Notes: generated by a model from the letters alone, not told the origin. Positions 16,619-29,800 are shown, numbered from the stretch's first letter. The stretch: 64,000 nt of DNA from Bursaphelenchus xylophilus (GCA_904066235.2 CAJFCV020000003.1:248001-312000), one strand, 5' to 3'. Translations and numbers: made by a program.

Positions 16619-19600
16619 TTATACCGTATATATCGAAAATCGACGATCTTTTGTCGAATTTAAACTGAAAGTCTTCAATTTATGGCTTTTACAATCGAAT
16701 TTGTCCAAATTTGCCCTTGTTTTGAGGTGATGGTACTCCACAAAAGGCAACTGTCGATAATCATCTAAATTAGTCAAAACCGCCCGTTGAAAATGCTGTC
16801 GCTTGTACAGGTGTTCGTGCCAACATCCAATCGCTCCAAAATCGACGCTAGGCATTACTTTGTTCACTGTGAAATGCGGCGACTTTTGGAAGACCTCGTG
16901 GAGATCGCTCATTCCCATAATGCAAATAAAATGTCAGGTTTTATAAGAGCATGTGCCGTTTAGAGACCATTGAGTGTATCTGCAAAAGTAATTCGTCTTA
17001 CGGGTGTTTCCATTCTTAGGATTGGCGCTACGAGTTTTCGGGTCAGCGACAGTTCGGGTCGAAGCTACTATAGATCGCGTCGGTTCGTCGTTGCATGTAT
17101 GGGGAAGCTAGTACAAGGCTTACTTATTTAGCAAAAATAATAAGATTGATCGGGTCCTAGGTTAGCTTATCACCTATTTTCAGGTATTTTACATGTACTC
17201 AAATCAATGATATCAAGATGAAAGTTACGGATCCTCGTTTTTGGTCTTTTAAAATATAAAAAATCCATATTATGGTATACTGGTTGCAAAAATAGCTTTC
17301 CACCTTCGTATCTTGGGAACCGCTGTGCCGAGAACGTCCAAAGTCGGCATAGAATTATTGTGGGATAATCTAATGCTACACCCAAAAAATCATACCATTT
17401 TATTTTTTGAGGTATTTACGACCAGTATACAATAACTCAGGGTAAAGAAGACTAACGTTAGTAATAACCAGAGATTGCCACGGTCAAAATTTTGGCTCCG
17501 GCTCTTAGCTCCCAGAGCCGGAGCTGAGGCCAAATTTGCAGCTCCGGCTCCGGCTCTTGGCTCCGTGCAAAATTTAAAAAGGCCTCCGGCTCCGAATCCC
17601 GGCTCCTATGCAAAATCTTTTTTTTAAAATATTTTTCCAAAAATAAAAGTTATTAGTGCCAGAGATCATACAGCCAACGTTTTTGCAGTCAAGTCACATC
17701 CTCTGCAGTGTTTTTCAAGCAATTTGGTTTAACAAGATCACGAAATTTTTACTTTTCTGACCGCTGGGAACCCTGGCTCCGACTTTGAGCTCGGGAGCCG
17801 GAGCCGACCCCAAAATTTCCGGCTCTGGCTCCCGGCTCGGAGCCGGAGCCGCTCAGAGCCGGAGCCAAGAGCCGGCTCAGGAGCCGTGGCAATCTCTGGT
17901 AATAACTAAAATCAGAAAAAGGGGACATATTGCAAGTCTTCACCAAGTCTCCGCCGACCGTCCGCCGACCGCCCAACGGCTTTGTGAGGCCTCGCAGGCA
18001 CTTCCTACAACCTTGTTTTGGGTATCCACTTGCCCTACGGCCCGTATCGGTCGATTTGGTATAGACCCGAACTGCCAACGACCCGAAGAGTCGGGTCTCG
18101 AAAAAGGGCGTAAAGGTATAATACTTTCATTTTACATTAGACTCTTTTCAGTAAAATCCTTCTCCTTACCGAACCATTGACTGAAAACTGATTTTCTTCA
18201 GACACTTGGTCGTAAAGCCCCCGGGCAGTCCGATCGCATCATTCGCATTCAAACTGCTGGTAAAGAACTCCTCTTCATGGCCGTCGCCATTAAATTTCTC
18301 CAACATTGTGGTTATATTTAGCTTCTGAATAGAAAAATTGGAATAATCAGCTATAACATTACAGCAAAAATGTAATCCACTGCGTCGAACGTCAACACCG
18401 CCTGATTGTAGCCTTTCACATTGACCAGAACATTGTTGAGCGATTTTTCCGTGGCTGAAATTTTTTTTTTTATTTTCTCAGCGGCGATGCGATTTTCGCT
18501 TCGACAGAGTGCTCATTATTTTCCCGACACACTGGTATTTTTAGCCTTACCATCTCGGAAAAGCCCCAACTCATCAAACGTGTAATTCTTCAACTGTTCC
18601 CTTCGCCAACGGGCCAATCTCTTCACCGACACTGCATGCACATCGTTGGCGCCATCATAAGCTCGTAAAATTTGAGTCAGTTCGTAATTGGTCTTGATCA
18701 AGATGTCGTGATTCTGGAAACAGCATTTTAATGTGACAGAGTTGTTTTATCAATCTGTCGGGAAAATAATGCGCAATTCGTCGCATCAAAACTCGCATCC
18801 TCAAGAAAATAAATTGTGTCGCGGCAAAATCAATTTGTTTTTCACTTCAGCGACACGATATTTCACTCATTACTTTCCCGACAGACTGATGCTCCACTTT
18901 ACAGCTTGATTTCTCCCTTACCTCCAACAAAAAGACGTATTTCCATTCCTTCCTCGTGTTCATTAACAATCTCAGGCCGTGATATTGAGCTATGACTATG
19001 TTCCGACCCATTGAGCTCATGTCAAACTCTTCTGCCGCAACTATGACATTCTCAAAGCAGTTGGCCAGAGAGCGCAGTCGGGTTTTGAAGACTTCGGACG
19101 CCTTCGAATCAATGACAAAACAATAAAAGTTGTTTGGGCTGTAGTGAGTTGAAAGCTCCATCTCCAGCCAGGTGTAGTCCTGAAAGAGCTGATTCTGTCG
19201 AGAAAATAATGAGCACAATGTCGCTGCGCCTAATAATCGTCGCTGAAGCAAAAAACAATTGGATTTTGCCGCGACACAATTCGTTTTCTCGCCGGCAATG
19301 CGAGTTTGCGTTCATTATTGTTCTGTCGGGAAAATAATGTGGAATTGTCGCAGCACAATTTCTGGCTTCATCGCAGACGCACCAAATCTCCTGCCCCGGC
19401 TTGCCCTCGCAAAATGATCGTGGGAGTTTCAAAGCTGGACTAATCCACATTATTTTCCCGACAAACTGATGTGCCGCCAATGCCATATTTGCAAAAATGC
19501 AAAAAATTTTTAAATTTACTTGCCATGTACACCGTTTTCACAAATGCCAATGGAAAGTCTTCCTCTTCTTCGTAAGTTTTCTCAACGAAATTTCGTCGTC

Positions 19601-19877
19601 TTCTAATTGCTTTGCAATTCATCGCCAACTGTGACGGATCCTCAAACGAAATCGGGGAATACGACGCAGAACCGCCTTCCATCAACTTTCCACAACTCAG
19701 ATTTGCCAATAAACGATGGGGCTTATACGGCGACACTGTTTCCTCAGTGCAAATCTGCTTGTAGTCGCGGGTGATCAAATAAAAGCAAATAATAGTAAAA
19801 AGACTCGTCCATAATACCAGGAACGTGAGGAAATAGAATTGCGTGGCTTCCAGCTTTCCAAACATCGTGTTTGACAT
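16619..19877 (-). CDS. Core-2/I-branching beta-1,6-N-acetylglucosaminyltransferase-like protein (GT1), in-frame TGA in last exon
   Basis: Type II Golgi membrane enzyme family (GT14, Branch domain) that adds beta-1,6-GlcNAc branches to O-glycans. Exons on the minus strand: 19524-19877, 18922-19179, 18551-18713, 18363-18454, 18170-18324 and 16619-16979. They join in phase to 460 codons. Residues about 13-35 form the signal anchor. Family landmarks are MNCKAIRRRR near residue 86, DYTWLEMELSTHYSP at the exon 2 start, NHDILIKTNYEL, LPGGFTTKCL and VNKVMPSVDFGAIGCWHE near the C-terminus. Intron 1 uses a GC donor (GCAAGT), also present in GT3. In exon 6 a TGA (16936-16934) replaces the arginine codon expected before HFICIMG; the frame is open on both sides. 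This may be a recent nonsense mutation, a population variant or a sequence error, so the gene may be a young pseudogene. Introns hold several MITEs and a hAT element. Confidence 0.85.
17273..17430. repeat. Short copy of the CTGGTTG inverted-repeat family
   Basis: TATACTGGTTGCAAAAATAG opens it and GACCAGTATA closes it. The interior (CTTTCCACCTTCGTATCTTG, then GGAACCGCTGTGCCGAGAAC) matches the arms of the large palindrome at 54699-56812. It sits in intron 5 of GT1. Confidence 0.65.
17469..17898. mobile_element. hAT-type element (GAGCCGGAGCC-rich) with 8-bp target duplication
   Basis: The termini CAGAGATTGCCACGG and CCGTGGCAATCTCTG are inverted and flanked by the exact 8-bp repeat GTAATAAC (17461-17468 and 17899-17906). 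Subterminal DNA consists of GGAGCCGGAGCC-type repeats. It is nonautonomous and lies in the last intron of GT1. Confidence 0.88.
18754..18892. mobile_element. CAGTCTGTCGG MITE in GT1 intron 2
   Basis: CAATCTGTCGGGAAAATAATG faces CATTACTTTCCCGACAGACTGATG. The interior has the TTGTGTCGCGGCAAAATCAA block of the family. A half copy (right end only) lies at 18478-18536 in intron 3. Confidence 0.8.
19192..19473. mobile_element. Two adjacent CAGTCTGTCGG MITEs in GT1 intron 1
   Basis: The first (19192-19332) is of the 'ATGAGCAC' subfamily and starts immediately beside exon 2. The second (about 19320-19473) is of the 'ATGTGGATT' subfamily. They share the central CTGTCGGG. In the gene's sense direction the first ends TTATTTTCTCGACAG, which looks like a 3' splice site 15 bases before the real acceptor. 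Confidence 0.8.
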
Positions 19878-20059
19878 AGTTGCGAAGCGGTGAGAGGATA
19901 AACAAACCCGTAATCCGGATACGTACAAAATCGGGCTTTGAACGTTTCGTTAGTGAGCAAAAGGTCGCTTGATTTTATTCGGCAATTCATTAATGCATAA
20001 CATGGGAAGAGCATCAAAAGCAGTTTTAGAAAGTCGCATTCTGCTTAAAATTGCATCAA

Positions 20060-20297
20060 GTTTTAACAATGTCGCAGCGCAGATAGTCCAGCCAAGTAGC
20101 AGAAGAAGGGGACGTTCATTACGACCTTCTTCAGCAGTTCACGCAATTGATCAATGTCCTCAGGAGCAAGAATCATCCGTTCGCCAAGAGCCCCGACACC
20201 CTCAAGCAGTCCATGTTCGAGCTGTGGTTTGGGATGTTCTCCAGAGGCAAGGGAAAGTTGGATTCCTCGGCTTTCGAGCATGCTTTCCTCGGCGGGG
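20060..20297 (+). pseudogene. Truncated EndoU exon 2 fragment
   Basis: The stretch matches the second half of exon 2 of EndoU-B and -C ([16 protein letters not shown], then [11 protein letters not shown] and EHAFLGG). The first half of the exon and all others are missing, and the upstream part is frameshifted. It lies between the GT1 5' end and EndoU-A, so it is probably the scar of an unequal exchange between the repeated GT/EndoU blocks. Confidence 0.8.
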
Positions 20298-20814
20298 TGA
20301 GCGGGCCATCATATATCAGTTTGTCTGGAAATAATGAGCGCTCTGTCATGTAGCAAATCGCGCTGCTGATGTGAAAAGTAATGCGATTTTTCCGCGACAC
20401 AATCCATTTTCTTCCTGCTGAAATCAAGTAAAATATATAAGGGAAAATAAATAAAACTTATAGCGTCCAGGTCATACGTTTTGCTCTGGCTTCTGTTTTA
20501 ACAACGCCAATGCAAACGTGCGTCAATTCCTTTTGACTTCTATTTTTGTGAGTTCAGCGCTTGTCTCCGAATATGCCAGTCCCTATCCGTGCAGTCCTAT
20601 TTGGGATAGAGCGTACGTTTAGCGTCATTGTTCGAAGACGAGTCAAGTGCACGTTTGACCTAATAAACATGATCGTTCTACACGCACATTCCGCATGCTA
20701 TGACCTCAGCAGTAGGCGTTGTGCTGTCTTGTAGGTTGCGCCTTCCAAGTTAACATGTGATCAAACAAGGCGCCTTTAAAAAGGCTTTAAAAGACTTCCG
20801 AAATCATTTTTTGA

Positions 20815-23800
20815 ATGTTGGACCGTTGGGCCATGTGGCTGTGTATTTTTGTTCTCTCGTTGTGTTATCATCACGGCAATGCCGTCGTTCGGGCGTTGGA
20901 CCTGACCGACGCCGAGATCAAGGACTTGGCGCAGAAAATGAGAGATGCGGACTATGACAGGCCCAAGTTCGACACAGAGTTCCTCGTGAATTTTCACGAT
21001 TACAAGAACAAAAGCATTAACTACGCCTCGAAACCGTGAGTTCATGGCAATAAATAATATCAGTCTGTCGGGGAAATAATAAGCACAATGTCGCTACGCC
21101 CACGACACAATTCATTTTTTTGGTGGCGACGCGATTTTCGTTGCGACAGAGTGCTCATTATTTTCCCGACAGAACAATAAAGTTCAAGGACTTTTGTCGC
21201 GCTTCGCACCGTGCACCAAAGACACCCCACACATCAGATACAAAATTTTTTTACTTAAATCGAGAAATCTGATTTGGAGGTTCTATTAGCATTGGTCCAT
21301 ATATGGGAGGTGCTTTATAAATTTCAGCGCACTTGTCTGTTCGACCCCTGCGGATTTCGTCCAAAGTTAACTTTGGACGAAATTCGCCCAATCTCGTCCA
21401 AAAATTTCATGGACTTTTTGCCGGATCCAAAGTGTGGACTAAATCTGCCGGTATTAGTCCAGGCAAATTTGTTCCCGTGGACTTTTGCTTTTTCGTCCAT
21501 CTAGATAGACGAAGTCCACTCCGTGGACTAAGTCCAAAGTTTGGATTTTTTTACATTTTTGGTTGGAAGATCAAAATTTGACTTTTGAAATCTGTGTATG
21601 TTGTACTAGGTATTATACATATTTTTTGGGGCGGAGGGGGTGGAAAAAAGTGGTGAGGGGGGACCAAGAACAAATTTTTCCTCTAGGAAGCGAAATTTTT
21701 ACAGGACTGCCTGTGCATCCTATTTATTATATTGTACTAGCAAAAAAGTGGTAAAAGGGGACCGAGGCCAAATTTTTGCTGTAAGAAGCGAAATCTTTTA
21801 CAGAGCTGCCAGTTCAGGCATTTTAGTATATTGTACTAGGTATTTTTACGAGTTATTGGTTGAATTCAGCTAGTTCTCAAGACGAAACCGTCTATTTGAT
21901 CATACTGATTTATTTTTGACATCCTAAATGTTCTTTAGGATGTCAAAACAGCCAATGTACTCTAGAAAAAAACCAACTGCGAGTAAGGGGCCGACAAGAA
22001 ACAAAAATTAACGATGTAAAACATCGTTGACTCCGCGCATATAGCTAAAAAAACACGTGAAGACTGTAAAATACAGCCGTAATCAAGTTAAAAGCCAGGA
22101 GAACAAAGAAATACATGAAGAAAAACTTGGTAACAAAAAATTTTGACAGTGAAATCTGTCAAATCACAGGGCGCAAATTGCGGAGCCTAGCGTAGTCCCG
22201 AAAATATGTCAGGATGACACCCGTTTAAAACGCGGCAGTCTATTAAAAACGGTTGTAAATGACTACCAGCACTCCCTAGTGTACTCTGAAAAAGACACCA
22301 GGTTCAAAACTTTCGCTCATCCAAACTATGAAGTTTGGATGATGCATTTTCTGAATTTTTTTTGGCGGCGAGAAAAATAAATTTTTCGTCACAAATAAGT
22401 TTTCTTCATGGGTAATGTTTTTTTCTGGCTTATAATTATGACCACGGCTGTATTTTACAGTCTTCACGTGTTTTACCTATTTGCGCGGAGTCAACGATGC
22501 TTTACATCGTTGATTTTTGTTTCTTGTCGGCCCCTTACTGGCAGTTGGTTTTTTTTTCTTGAGTTTGCGCTAACATTGGCTACTTTGACATGCTAAAGCA
22601 CATTTAGGATGTCAAAAATAAATCGGTATGTTCAAATAGACGGTTTCGTCTTGAGAACAAGCTGAATTCGGCCAATGACTCTTTAAAATACCTAGTACAA
22701 TATAAGAAAATGCCTGAACTGGCAGTTCTGTAAAACATTTCGTTTCTTATAGCAAAAATTTGTCCTTGGTCCCCCCTTACCACTTTTTTCCACCCCTCCG
22801 CCCCAAAAATCTCAACAGTAACCTTAAAATGTAAAAATACGGGGTGTGACTTCAAATCCCAGAATATTACTATTTTGGACTAAAAATGGCGGATTTAGTC
22901 CAAAGTTAACTTTGGATCGAAAACAGCAAATTCAGTTCAAGTCCATGTGATTAGTCCAAGGGTAGGATAAATTCAATTTATCCAAGGAGAGGGGTCCCAA
23001 ATGGACTTGGTCCATTTGAGGCCCGAAATTTTGAAAAATTCGTCAAGTGGGTGGATTTTTTGATTTCGTCCAGACAAAAAAAAATTTCGTCCACTCTTAG
23101 GACGAGATTGAGCGAATTTCGTCCAAAGTTAGCTTTGGACGAAATCCGCAGGGGTCGAACAGACAAGTGCGCTGAAATTTATAAAGCACCTCCCATATAT
23201 AGGAAATATCCGAAATATTATCAAAATTCGTCTATACAAAAAAAACGTTGATGCGATTTGAAAATTTGGGATTAAAACAGGCGTTTTTGGAACTGAAAAC
23301 AATTGCGATTGTTGGAATTGCGGGTTTTTCTTCACCAATCATGCTCATTTAGATCTAATCTATCAATTACCGGCTAAAAAAGACGGTTTTCACAGTGTGC
23401 CATAACGTCAGCATGTTATACATGACAATATTCACCACTAAATTTTTTAAGGTTTTGAAGCTGCAAATCATTCTTACAAAAAGTGATATTGATTATAAGA
23501 TCAAATTAGTTTCAAAACATCCGTTTTTACCCTAAAAAGTTCAAAAATTGAGGAACTGGGTTGTTGTATAGATACAGGGTGACCCAAAATAACGGAGACA
23601 AAAGATTTCCCGTTTTTTCTGCGACTTATGAAGATTCATGAGTGATTCCTTATTTATACTACAGTACCACGTTAGTGTAGTTTTATATACCGGAAGTTTT
23701 GTTGTACGACGCTCTTGTGCCTTGAACCACATCAATATATCCGGTTGACTCGGACCTTTCTGCCCGTGGGGTATTTTTGCGAGAAAGCTGCCTTACTCAA

Positions 23801-26800
23801 AAAAGAAAATTCGGAATTGTTTGAGATTTGCTGTGCTTAATTATCATAATATAGCCTTTAAAACGGGCCATCTCAACTATCGATGGTTCAAAAGTTACAG
23901 CCGAGTATTTTCAGGCAGTTGAAGTGCAAAAATCGGCCTTTTTTGAAAATGTAGGCGTAAAAAGGAGTTTAAACGTTAGATAAGGCAAAATGTAATATGA
24001 GTTACTAGAACATGATTAAAGGAACACCATAGAACCAAAAGAGAAACATTTTGTATACTTCTACGGAATGCTATTTGGTAATCACTAGGATTCTGCCTTA
24101 TTTTTGCCGTAGGCGGAATACCAGTCGAGCCGGTGACACATAAAGACCGAAAGTGCCCTAGGCTGATTCTCAAGAGTCGTATTCATAAATGTACAGGAGC
24201 AGAATGCGCCGTTTTTATCTATCTTGTCATTTTGTTATCGATAACCCATCTTTCTCAAAGCCGCGTGCCATGGGGTAGTTCTGGGCGAGAAACTTGTTAA
24301 GGAAAATCTGTTGCAACCAGCAAGCAATCACAGCGTTTTCCAGAATTATTGTATTTATGAATAGAATACGTTCTAGCGGTTTTAGCTTTATTCTAAAAAA
24401 ACTGAATTTTTTATGGAAAAAATTTGGAAAAAATTGCGATCTTCAATGTTGAGATCGGTACCACCGTAGAAATAAAAACCGTAGCCCAGAAACCTACATA
24501 ATTGCTTGCTTAGAGACGTAGTAGTCTAGCAAAACAAATGAACTTTCCATTTCTGCGGCTGTAGTACAGCCATGCTCTACACAACACAAAGGAACCAAAA
24601 TTGAGGGCCAAAAAACGGCGCAAGGCATTTTTGTTAAGCTGTAACTTTTTACTGCGACATGATGACTCCGCCAAATTTTCGTGAATTATAGAGAAAGTCT
24701 TATAGAATATTACCCACTGTCGCTTGTGTTTTTATAACGCCCGGGTTTCGCGGTGGGACCCTTCAAAAATTTGTCTCCGTTATTTTGGGTCACCCTGTAA
24801 TGTATAATATCGAAATTTGTACCAAAAAACGGATGATAGGCTTCAAAAAAGGAATTGAAAACTATGTTACTAACTAAAACCGTCGATGGGTCAAAGAAAT
24901 AATCCGTATGTTTCTCACTTTGCAGGTCTGTATCAATTCCGTATTATCCATGATAGTGAGACCATCTTAGGAGGCTATGTCGCCGGCCGGCGCTTTAGCA
25001 ACGCGGCAACGTCATTCTAGTTTTTATGAAAAGGGGACACCTTAACAAGTCCAAACGAGGTCTGAGCCCAGCTACTAGTCGCGACATAAAGTCCGTAGAA
25101 TTTTCTGCACTGTGCATTCACCCAAAAACACATTTTGCACTGTGCAATTTTGTTGATTTTGCCTTATTGTCGCGCGCGATTCCCGTTTTTCGCAGCGACA
25201 AATCAACATTTCGGAGCGCGACGGAATTTGGGGGCCGCGAAAAATTCTACGGACTTTATGTCGCGACTAGTACTAGCCCTTTTTTGAATCTTATTTTAAT
25301 CATGTTGTACATGGTAAAGTTATGAAAACATATGGTGGAGATTCTTTTCCATCTAAAAAGAAATACGTAGCCAACGAAAGGACGTTACTACGGTTTCAAA
25401 ATATAGATTACCGATGCAGCAAACCTAAATATGAACATGTGAAGACGTATGTTATTCATGCTAAATTGATGGCAAAATGTCATTTAATTTGGCATTATGG
25501 ACTCTGAAAGGTTTTATAAACTGAGATACCCTATAATGAATGTGTCCATGCAGTGAGCAGCCTTAGCCGTTGCAAAACCGAAAAATTTTTTTGGTATACC
25601 AAGTTTGATGTATTACGCCATCATCTCCAAAACTTGCAGACCAATTCTGCCGAAACTTTTCATATAGATAGAAAATAACATTATTGATAACTCCTACGAA
25701 TCAGATTTCTTAATATAAGTTGCGTATTGGCAAAATTCGAATCAGCGTTTTCAAAAATTCCAAATTTTGCAACCTTTTTGTAGGCTTCCCATGAGGTCGC
25801 CAGACCCCAAATTAATTTTTAAAAATAGGTAGATGTCTTTTCTTTAAAACACGATTTCTGACTCGGTGAATTAGCCGTGGACATAGAAATTTTTCGATTT
25901 TGAGATTTACAGCTGAATATGTCCGCACCCATCATATAAGTGTGTTCCTGAAGCCTTTTGCCCTAATTCTCCCGTTAACCTAGTTTTATTTACAATTTAA
26001 GAAATTTACAGTAACGTAAAATAGCTCAAAATTGAGAAGGCGTAGAGCCGAAAAACTGTGGCCATGTATGTTTTTGGGCACTGGGAATCCAATGGAGGTG
26101 ATTTCGGATCGAAAGGATTACTGTAACATAGCAAACTTACGCTTCGGCCGCACAAAATCGGCCGTAAAAAAGTTGTTTCTAAAAACCCACAGCTGAATTT
26201 TTGATATGTTAATCAGCATAAAATTCTGCCCTAGAAACATTCAAAAAAGTCCAAAAATCCGTGTTGCTATTTTCGTGGTATAGTGGATTTTGACAAAATC
26301 TACCAATCTGACGTCCCGGGTTCGAGTCCGGGTGGGCGCAAATCACTGAGAATTGGTCGGGAATGACTTCAATGGAGGGAATATATAAGCTTGAGTTTAT
26401 TTTAGGTGATTTTGATAAGATTCTGACAGTTTTCAGATTTTTTTGCCTAAAAAAGCCGAAAATACAACTTTTTGACAAATCGTATTTTACACTGCTTTTT
26501 TGTGTTCATGACACAATAAGAATGTATATGTAGTGTTTGTAAGGGGTCTCCAACAAGTAGAAACCATTTCCTGAGTATTTGGACATTATACTTGGTATCT
26601 GTTAATCTTGCCTCATACAGACATCTGTGGGAACTATAATCTTGGCTAGTGACAACGTAATTCACTGCTTTGTGACCATACTTCACATTTTTTTCAGAAA
26701 ACGGTTCATTATTGAAGTGATTTTCTTCTATAGAACAATCGATGAAACGCGGAGAAAATTTCATTTTCAAACTAGATTTCTTGTGGTTACCCGCCAAATA

Positions 26801-29800
26801 ATTGAAATGTTATGCTAGTTATACCATTTACGGACAATTTGGCAAGTCAGAGCAAAAGGAAGTGCAATCTGGAAGATCTATCCATTTCCTGCTTATCAGG
26901 TGTCAAGTACAACATTAAACAAATTTTTTAACGGGTGGGATTGTCGAAGAACCCCTTAAAATTGTTACATATAAGTTTTTATTGTGCCATGAACACAAAA
27001 AAACAGTGTAAAATACGATTTGTCAAAAAGTTGTATTTTCGGCCTTTTTCCACCAAAAAATCTGAAAACTCTTCAGAATCTTATAAAAATCACTTAAAAT
27101 AAACTCAAGCTTATATATTCTCTCCATTGAAGTCATTCCCGATCAATTCTCAGTGATTTGCGCCCACCCGGACTCGAACCCGGGACGTCAGATTGGTAGA
27201 TTTTGTCAAAATCCACTATACCACGAAAATAGCAACACGGATTTTTGGACTTTTTTTGAATGTTTCTAGGGCAGAATTTTATGCCGATTAACATATCAAA
27301 AATTCAGCTGTGGGTTTTTAGAAAAAACTTTTTTACGGCCGATTTTGTGCGGCCGAAGCGTAAGTTTGCTATGTTACAGTAATCCTTTCGATCCGAAATC
27401 ACCTCCATTGGATTCCCAGTGCCCAAAAAACATATATGGTAACAATTTTACGGCTCAGTATCTTCTCAATTTTGAGTTATTTGACGTTACTGTAAATTGC
27501 TTAAATTGTAAATAAAACAAGGTTAACGGGAGAATTAGGGCAAAAGGCTTCAGGAACACACTTATATGATGGGTGCGGACATATCCAGCTGTAAATCTCA
27601 AAATCGAAAATTTCCTATGTCCCGGCCTTGCACACGGCTGATTCAGTGAGTCAGAAATCGTGTTTTAATTTGGTTCATATCTTGGAAGAATGCCGCAATC
27701 ATACCTTGAAAACTATCAATTTTCCCGAGGCCCATAAAAAATTTTAAAAAAATAAATGCCAAAAATCCTTGGCATTCCGTTTGTATCTGATGTGCCCCAT
27801 GTTGCACCGTGCATTCCACATTTTTTTCGATTTTTGCACTGTGCGACGAAATATCGCTCTACGTCGCCGCGATTCCGCCCAGACATTTGCACAGTGCAAA
27901 CCGGTTTTTTGAGGTTTACACTGTGCGAAAAGACGGAATGCACTGCGCGTTAGCGACAAGCGTCGGAAATGGTTGAAATGCACTGTGCGAAAAGACGAAA
28001 TAAGCGTGTGTCGCAGCGATCTTGTTTGAGGTATCAAATTGCACTGTGCAGCCGATATGAAAATGCTAATATGAAGATACTAATATACATCTTGCAGGTT
28101 ATTCAATCTTACCCAGCCTTCCCTTCTTGAGCGGCCCGTCTACAAAGCCCTCTTGGATCTGACGGAAGGCTTTTTCACTCCGAGGGTCGGAATCGCCGAA
28201 ATGTCCAGTGAGAAGAAGGATCAGGCGCAGTTGGCTTTCATTAATAACGTCACTAACAGTAGTCCCTTCATGCAATTATACAATGTCCTCAGGGAGAAGA
28301 ATCATACGTTCGCCACGGGTAATGCCACCCTCAGTAAGTCCCTGACCGATCTGTGGTTCGGGATGTTCTCCAGATCACAGGTGTTGGATTCCTCGACTTT
28401 CGAGCACGTCTTCCTCGGCGAGGTGAGCTGGGGATTATGTAATCATGTATATTATATACCTGTGTCGGGCAAATATCAGTCTGTCGGAAAAATAACGGCG
28501 GATCATCGCATCAAAATGTCTCGCCTCGCCGCTATCGCGCACCAAATCCCAAGTCGGGGCTTGCAGTCGCAGAGCGATGTGCTCATTATTTTCCCGATAC
28601 ATACACTGATACAGTGGGGGATCTGATCCAGCGGCAAAAAACGTATCATTTTGCATCCGGGAAGTATCAAAAAATGCGGAAAAATACCTCCCACTACAAT
28701 AAAAAACTCCATTTTGAAATGCGCACCCCTTCCCTCACAAAAAGCGCGCTTTTTAAATCGGAGTTTCTTCACTCGGGTAGAAATGAGTTTTGCCACATTT
28801 TTGACACTTCCCGGATGCAAAATGGTACGTTTTTTGCCACTGGATCAGGTCTCCCACTGTACCTTTTTTAGATCAAGAAGGGACAAGTCATCGGGATGCA
28901 TAACTGGGTAGTGATGAACAAGTACGAAAACAACGAAACAGATATAAATAAAACCCTCCACTACAGAGGATATATCGAGAAGAGAGCGGTAAGTCATGTC
29001 TAGACTTGGCTCTCGGGCCGGCCCGAAAATTGAGAAGAAGTAAAAAACATTAATTCGCTATCAGATGTGACATATTTTTCTTTACTATTATATAACAACT
29101 AACAGTACATTTTTAAAGCAAAAAATTACTTGCCAACGCATTGCCTTTTTAAAATATCCCGAGATCCGTTTTCAGACTGTTAAAAATTGCCCCAAGATCA
29201 ATTTTACATATTCAGCAAAGGTGGAACCACGTTTAACAAGGTTTTCAACTTCAAGATGATAGCGTTGCTTCACACGACTTCTTAACTGTGTTTTTAAGGA
29301 TGTCGGTTACGTTTATTTTGAGTTTTTGTTCAAAAAATTACTACAAACACTAATATTATACATTAGGGAGACATACCGCAAGTTCGAATCCGCGAGTTCG
29401 AATGCCTAAAGTTCGAATGACTAAAGTTCGAACGACCTCCAGTTCGAACTACCTAATGTTCGAATGACCGTAACTTTGAATAACCTAAAGTTCGAATGAC
29501 TAAAGTTCGAAAATGAAAAAAAAAGTTAATTAATATTTAAATTATAATTTGCATATAATTATTTTGCAAAATACACTTCCTCTTCAATCATTCATTCATT
29601 CTCTACGATGGAGGTTGGTGGTGTCGAGCTGATCAAGATTCGTCACGGAGCCAATCCAACTGTGTCGTTCTCGGGATTCGTGGCTTTGTGTGGTGGATAT
29701 TGCTTCCTTCATATTTGGTAATTTGGTAACCCGTTTTTCCGAGTTCGATTTTCCGTCTTTTTTGAATGAGATCGCAAAGACTTTAAGTTAAAATTATCCT

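Larger units (their letters stand above)
25848..27665. repeat. 1.8-kb palindrome carrying tRNA-like sequences in both arms
   Basis: The arm end AAACACGATTTCTGACTC at 25848 is matched by GAGTCAGAAATCGTGTTT ending near 27665. The symmetry centre lies near 26755, with a spacer of about 430 bp of non-repeated DNA. Each arm contains a tRNA-like block (26264-26340 on +, 27159-27234 on -). A 116-codon minus-strand frame over the spacer (26447-26797) is not recognisable as a transposase. Confidence 0.85.

Noticed and set aside
26264..26340. Functional tRNA gene
   Set aside because: The A and B boxes are good, but the acceptor stem does not pair, the T-loop is one base too long and the anticodon arm is not canonical. 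It is kept as a tRNA-like module.
26447..26797. 116-codon ORF in the palindrome spacer as a transposase
   Set aside because: No catalytic or DNA-binding motif recognised, and part of it lies in the inverted arm.
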